The notes under the pieces were generated by a model that was not told where the DNA came from, did not search any database, and saw only the letters and a program-made list of their open reading frames with translations. From Bradyrhizobium sp. 199 (GTDB taxonomy: Bacteria > Pseudomonadota > Alphaproteobacteria > Rhizobiales > Xanthobacteraceae), in NCBI RefSeq assembly GCF_023073355.1, contig NZ_JADPJI010000005.1:2046001-2110000 (forward strand): a stretch of 64,000 nt of DNA, written 5' to 3'. Both the position numbers and the translations under genes were made by a program. Positions 61,032-64,000 of this stretch are shown here, piece after piece (positions within the stretch are counted from its first letter, which is position 1; every line of letters begins with the position of its first letter).

Positions 61032-62243
61032 ATGCTCTATCCGATGTCGCCAAAAGTCGTCGAGCTCAAGCGCAAGCTCGAAAGCTTCATGGACCGGCAC
61101 ATCTATCCGAACGAGGAGCGCTTCTATCGCGAGGCCGAAGAGCTCGGGCCGTGGAAAGTCTATCCCGTCGTCGAGGAGCTGAAGCCGCTGGCGCGCGCCG
61201 AAGGCCTCTGGAATCTGTTCCTGCCGGAATCCGGCCATGGCGCGGGCCTCACCAACCTCGAATATGCCCCGCTCTGCGAGGTGATGGGCCGCTCGCATCT
61301 GGCGCCCGAAGTGTTCAATTGCTCGGCGCCCGATACCGGCAACATGGAGGTGCTGGAGCGCTATGGTTCGGAGAGCGATAAGGAGCGTTGGCTGAAGCCG
61401 CTGCTGGCTGGCGAGATCCGCTCCTGCTTCGCCATGACCGAACCTGCGGTCGCCTCATCCGACGCGACCAACATCGAAAGCTCGATCGTGCGTGACGGCG
61501 ACCATTACGTGATCAACGGGCGCAAATGGTACACGACCAACGCGACCGATCCCCGCTGCAAGATCTGCATCTTCATGGGCAAGACCGATCCCGATAATCC
61601 CGACCGGCACAAGCAGCAATCCATGATCCTGGTGCCGATGGAGACGCCCGGGATCGAGGTGAAGCGCGCCCTGCCGGTGTTCGGCTTCTACGGCGTGCCC
61701 GACCGCGCCTCCGAGGTCGTCTTCACCAATGTGCGCGTGCCCCGGGAAAACATGTTGCTCGGCGAAGGCCGCGGTTTCGAAATCGCGCAAGGCCGCCTCG
61801 GCCCCGGCCGCATCCATCACTGCATGCGGCTGGTTGGACTAGCCGAGCGCACGCTGGAGAAGATGTGCCGCCGCGTACGCAGCCGCTTCGCCTTCGGCAA
61901 GTTCGTCTCCGAGCAGACGGTGACGCAGGAGCGCATCGCGGAAGCCCGTATCATGATCGAGCAGGCGCGGCTACTGACGTTGAACGCGGCTTACGCGATG
62001 GACACGGTCGGCAACAAGGTGGCCAAGGCCGAGATCGCCATGATCAAGGTCGCGGTGCCCAACATGGCCTGCCAGGTCATCGACTGGGCGATCCAGGCCC
62101 ATGGCGGCGGCGGCACCTCGAACGATTTCGGTTTGACACAGGCCTACGCCACCGCGCGCCTGCTCCGCCTCGCGGACGGCCCGGACGAGGTTCACAGGAA
62201 CCAGATCGCGCGGTTCGAACTGAAGAAATATTCGAACGCTTGA
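61032..62243 (+). CDS. Acyl-CoA dehydrogenase (ACAD10/11-like)
   Basis: 403 residues. FAD-binding CFAMTEPAVASSDATNI and WYTTNATDPRCKI segments, and the C-terminal IQAHGGGGTSNDFGLTQAY and LADGPDEVHRN, are typical of the ACAD10/11 branch that handles long or hydroxylated acyl-CoAs. It introduces a 2,3 double bond, passing electrons to ETF. It starts 30 bases after the GH172 gene and likely works after the acyl-CoA ligase of the same operon. Confidence 0.93.
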   Translation: MLYPMSPKVVELKRKLESFMDRHIYPNEERFYREAEELGPWKVYPVVEELKPLARAEGLWNLFLPESGHGAGLTNLEYAPLCEVMGRSHLAPEVFNCSAPDTGNMEVLERYGSESDKERWLKPLLAGEIRSCFAMTEPAVASSDATNIESSIVRDGDHYVINGRKWYTTNATDPRCKICIFMGKTDPDNPDRHKQQSMILVPMETPGIEVKRALPVFGFYGVPDRASEVVFTNVRVPRENMLLGEGRGFEIAQGRLGPGRIHHCMRLVGLAERTLEKMCRRVRSRFAFGKFVSEQTVTQERIAEARIMIEQARLLTLNAAYAMDTVGNKVAKAEIAMIKVAVPNMACQVIDWAIQAHGGGGTSNDFGLTQAYATARLLRLADGPDEVHRNQIARFELKKYSNA

Positions 62244-62286
62244 AAGGCGTGTTCGTCGGATAAGGCGGCGCTTTTCTTCCCTCGCC

Positions 62287-63195
62287 TCAGTTCACCACGT
62301 ACACATCCGGATCTGCGCTCGAGCTCGGCTTCTTGAAGGCGTTGCGCAGAGCCGGCGACATCGGGACGTTGTAGTTGAGGCCGTTCGGTGGCGTCGGCGA
62401 TTGCAGCCATTTCTTGTAGAGCACCTCGATTTCCGGGCTTGCATAGAGCTCCGCAGTCGCGCGATCGGCGAGCGCCTTGAACGGCGCGTCCTCTCGCCGC
62501 AGCATGATGCCGTAAGGCTCGGGCTTGGAGAACGCCTCCTCGCTGATCATGAAGGCTTGCGGCTCCTTCGAGCGCGCGATCGCAACCGCCAGCTGGACGT
62601 CATCGAGTGCGTAGGCCTGGGCGCGGTCGGTTTCCAGCAGCAGGAAGGCTTCGGCCTGGTCCTTCGCCGGCATCACATTGATGCCGAGATTGCGTTCGGT
62701 ATTGACCTTGGCGAGTTGCGTCAGGTTGACCGAGCCAGCCACGGCCGTGACCGCCTTGCCCTTGAGATCGTCGATGGTATCGATCTTCGCGGCCTTCTTG
62801 GCAGCAAATCGTGTCGCACTGAGGAAATGCGTGTTGGTGAAGGCGACCTGCTTCTGGCGATCGGCGTTGTTCGTGGTCGCCGAACAGTGCAGATCGAGCG
62901 TGCCGTTGACCATCAGCGGGATCCGATTCGACGAGGTCACGGCGAGCGTGTCGACGGCGATGTCCGGCATGCCCAGCTGTGTCTTCACAGCATCGACGAT
63001 CCTAAGGCAGATCTCCATGGCAAAGCCGACCGGCTTCTGGTTGCCATCGAGATAGCTGAAGGGGACCGAGGCCTCCTGATAGCCGAGCGTAACCTTCTTG
63101 GTCTCCTTGATCTTCTGGAGCGTGCCCGAGAGATCTTCAGCTGAGGCCGCGCCCGCTAGACATGTGAGGGCCAGAATAACGGTCGGTAGACGCAT
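62287..63195 (-). CDS. Amino-acid ABC transporter substrate-binding protein (GltI-like)
   Basis: 302 residues with a signal peptide (VILALTCLAGAASA). Binding-protein family 3 features: VTLGYQEASVPFSYLDGNQKPVGFAMEIC, then CSATTNNADRQKQVAF and LKGKAVTAVAGSVNL. It should bind glutamate/aspartate-like amino acids. No permease or ATPase gene is adjacent in the window, so it is either an orphan binding protein or shares another transporter. Confidence 0.92.
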   Translation of the reverse strand: MRLPTVILALTCLAGAASAEDLSGTLQKIKETKKVTLGYQEASVPFSYLDGNQKPVGFAMEICLRIVDAVKTQLGMPDIAVDTLAVTSSNRIPLMVNGTLDLHCSATTNNADRQKQVAFTNTHFLSATRFAAKKAAKIDTIDDLKGKAVTAVAGSVNLTQLAKVNTERNLGINVMPAKDQAEAFLLLETDRAQAYALDDVQLAVAIARSKEPQAFMISEEAFSKPEPYGIMLRREDAPFKALADRATAELYASPEIEVLYKKWLQSPTPPNGLNYNVPMSPALRNAFKKPSSSADPDVYVVN

Positions 63196-63325
63196 CGGCT
63201 GCTCCTAAGGGGCTCGCGCCTTCATGCCGGGCGCAGTCGCGGCAGTTGATAGCGCAGGCGCGCTCCAGCCGCCAGACGTGCTCGCGCCTATCAGCTATCA
63301 CAGCTTTCGATATGACGAGTGATTC

Positions 63326-63745
63326 TTACGCCTCGATGCCGCGCTGAACCAGGATGCGCTCGGCGCTGTCGTTCCAGACGTCCATCTTGGTGATCTTGCC
63401 GTTGCGCACCACGAAGCGGTCGACGTAACGGTTGCCCTCGAACGGGGTCCCATCCATCCATTCGCCATAGAGCGTGCCGACGCTGTAAACCACGGTCTCG
63501 CCCTCGCCGGGGCAGACATCGAACCGGTCCATCTTCTTCTTGACCCAGCGGTAGCGCTTGGCGTTGAAGCCGGTCGGGCCGCGCGGATGATCGAACTCGC
63601 GCCCGCCAGTGAAGGTGATCACGGTGCCCGGCGCCATGTAGGCTGCCGCAGCATCGGGATCGGGGATCATCGAAGCCGTGAGATAGGCCTCCACGATTGC
63701 GGCGTCGGATATCGGAGCGGCTTCGGCTCTTGTGGCAACGGACAT
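63326..63745 (-). CDS. NTF2-like / SnoaL-like protein
   Basis: 139 residues with the cone-shaped NTF2 fold: AAIVEAYLTASMIPDPDAAAAYM at the N-terminus, then YSVGTLYGEWMDGTPFEGNRYVDRFVVRNGKI. Members include SnoaL-type cyclases, isomerases and many unknown proteins; no catalytic residue set is clear here. The ATG at 63745 has CCGGAG upstream. It is divergent from the amidohydrolase gene starting at 63888. Confidence 0.85.
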   Translation of the reverse strand: MSVATRAEAAPISDAAIVEAYLTASMIPDPDAAAAYMAPGTVITFTGGREFDHPRGPTGFNAKRYRWVKKKMDRFDVCPGEGETVVYSVGTLYGEWMDGTPFEGNRYVDRFVVRNGKITKMDVWNDSAERILVQRGIEA

Positions 63746-63887
63746 TGCTGGTACTCCGGGTTCGCGGAATACTAGCGCCAGACTCGCAAAATCCATGCAT
63801 ATATTTTGAACACTTGCCCCGCTACACTGCCGACAATCTGGAGCCGCCGATCCCGGTTGATTGCTCTAAATTTTGTCCGCAAGAGCC

Positions 63888-64000
63888 ATGACAAGCCAGC
63901 CCTCCTTCGACCTGATCTTCCGCAATGCGCTGTTGCGATCATCCGCCGCGTCCGTCGACATCGGCGTGAAAGCCGGCCGGATCGTCGCGATCGAGCCGAA
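63888..64000 (+). CDS. Amidohydrolase-family protein, 5' fragment
   Basis: The first 37 codons (SFDLIFRNALLRSSAASVDI, then GVKAGRIVAIEP) match the N-terminal beta-sandwich strand of amidohydrolases such as cytosine deaminase or D-aminoacylase-like enzymes. The metal-binding residues lie beyond the window. Substrate cannot be judged. Confidence 0.65.
   Translation, partial: MTSQPSFDLIFRNALLRSSAASVDIGVKAGRIVAIEP

Overview
The window looks like chromosomal sequence from a Bradyrhizobium-type alphaproteobacterium (Rhizobiales). The evidence is uniformly high GC with strongly GC-biased third codon positions, iron-control (ICE/Irr-like) boxes in front of a TonB system, many TRAP/ABC uptake and acyl-CoA genes, and intergenic palindromic repeats of the kind scattered through Bradyrhizobium genomes. 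I see no phage, transposase, integrase, CRISPR array or rRNA. One tRNA gene, tRNA-Gln(CTG), is present at 40378-40451 on the minus strand.

Layout. 0-7.2 kb: a carboxylation/uptake locus with a GMC oxidoreductase (cut by the window edge), an acyl-CoA carboxylase carboxyltransferase, an IclR regulator, a 73-residue biotin carrier protein and a TAXI-type TRAP transporter. 7.2-10.4 kb: a glutaminase fused to STAS and cyclic-nucleotide domains, a MazG-like protein, a carboxymuconolactone-decarboxylase-like protein and a 33-residue membrane peptide. 10.5-15 kb: acyl-CoA genes, namely a DUF35 protein coupled to a Cys-less thiolase-like protein, a CoA transferase and a canonical thiolase. 15-27 kb: a sugar-acid regulon, with a CUT1 ABC transporter, DenD-like dehydrogenase, KDG kinase and KDPG aldolase on the minus strand, and LacI regulator, IlvD/Edd dehydratase and two SDRs on the plus strand. 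Two matching LacI-type operators link the two arms.

27-34.5 kb: GFA protein, M50 protease, then an iron-uptake operon (TonB-dependent receptor, PKHD dioxygenase, ExbB, ExbD, TonB) behind two ICE boxes. 34.8-39.8 kb: an MdtAB-like RND pump and an IalB-type protein. 39.8-48 kb: DUF1428, tRNA-Gln, DUF3750, RNase Z, an ABM-domain membrane protein, guanine deaminase, a Bcr/CflA MFS pump and an amidase. 48-53.5 kb: a TetR-controlled MexEF-like RND pump. 53.5-56.1 kb: small secreted or unknown proteins, two tiny overlapping frames and a lytic transglycosylase. 56.1-62.3 kb: a Baeyer-Villiger monooxygenase divergent from an acyl-CoA ligase, a GH172/DUF2961 protein and an acyl-CoA dehydrogenase. 62.3-64 kb: an amino-acid-binding protein, an NTF2-like protein and the start of an amidohydrolase.

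Most of the window is scavenging metabolism (sugar acids, acyl-CoAs, purines, amides, iron) plus efflux. The least explained parts are the sugar-acid regulon, the carboxylase/TAXI locus, the DUF35/thiolase-like pair, the GH172 gene inside a lipid operon and several very small proteins.
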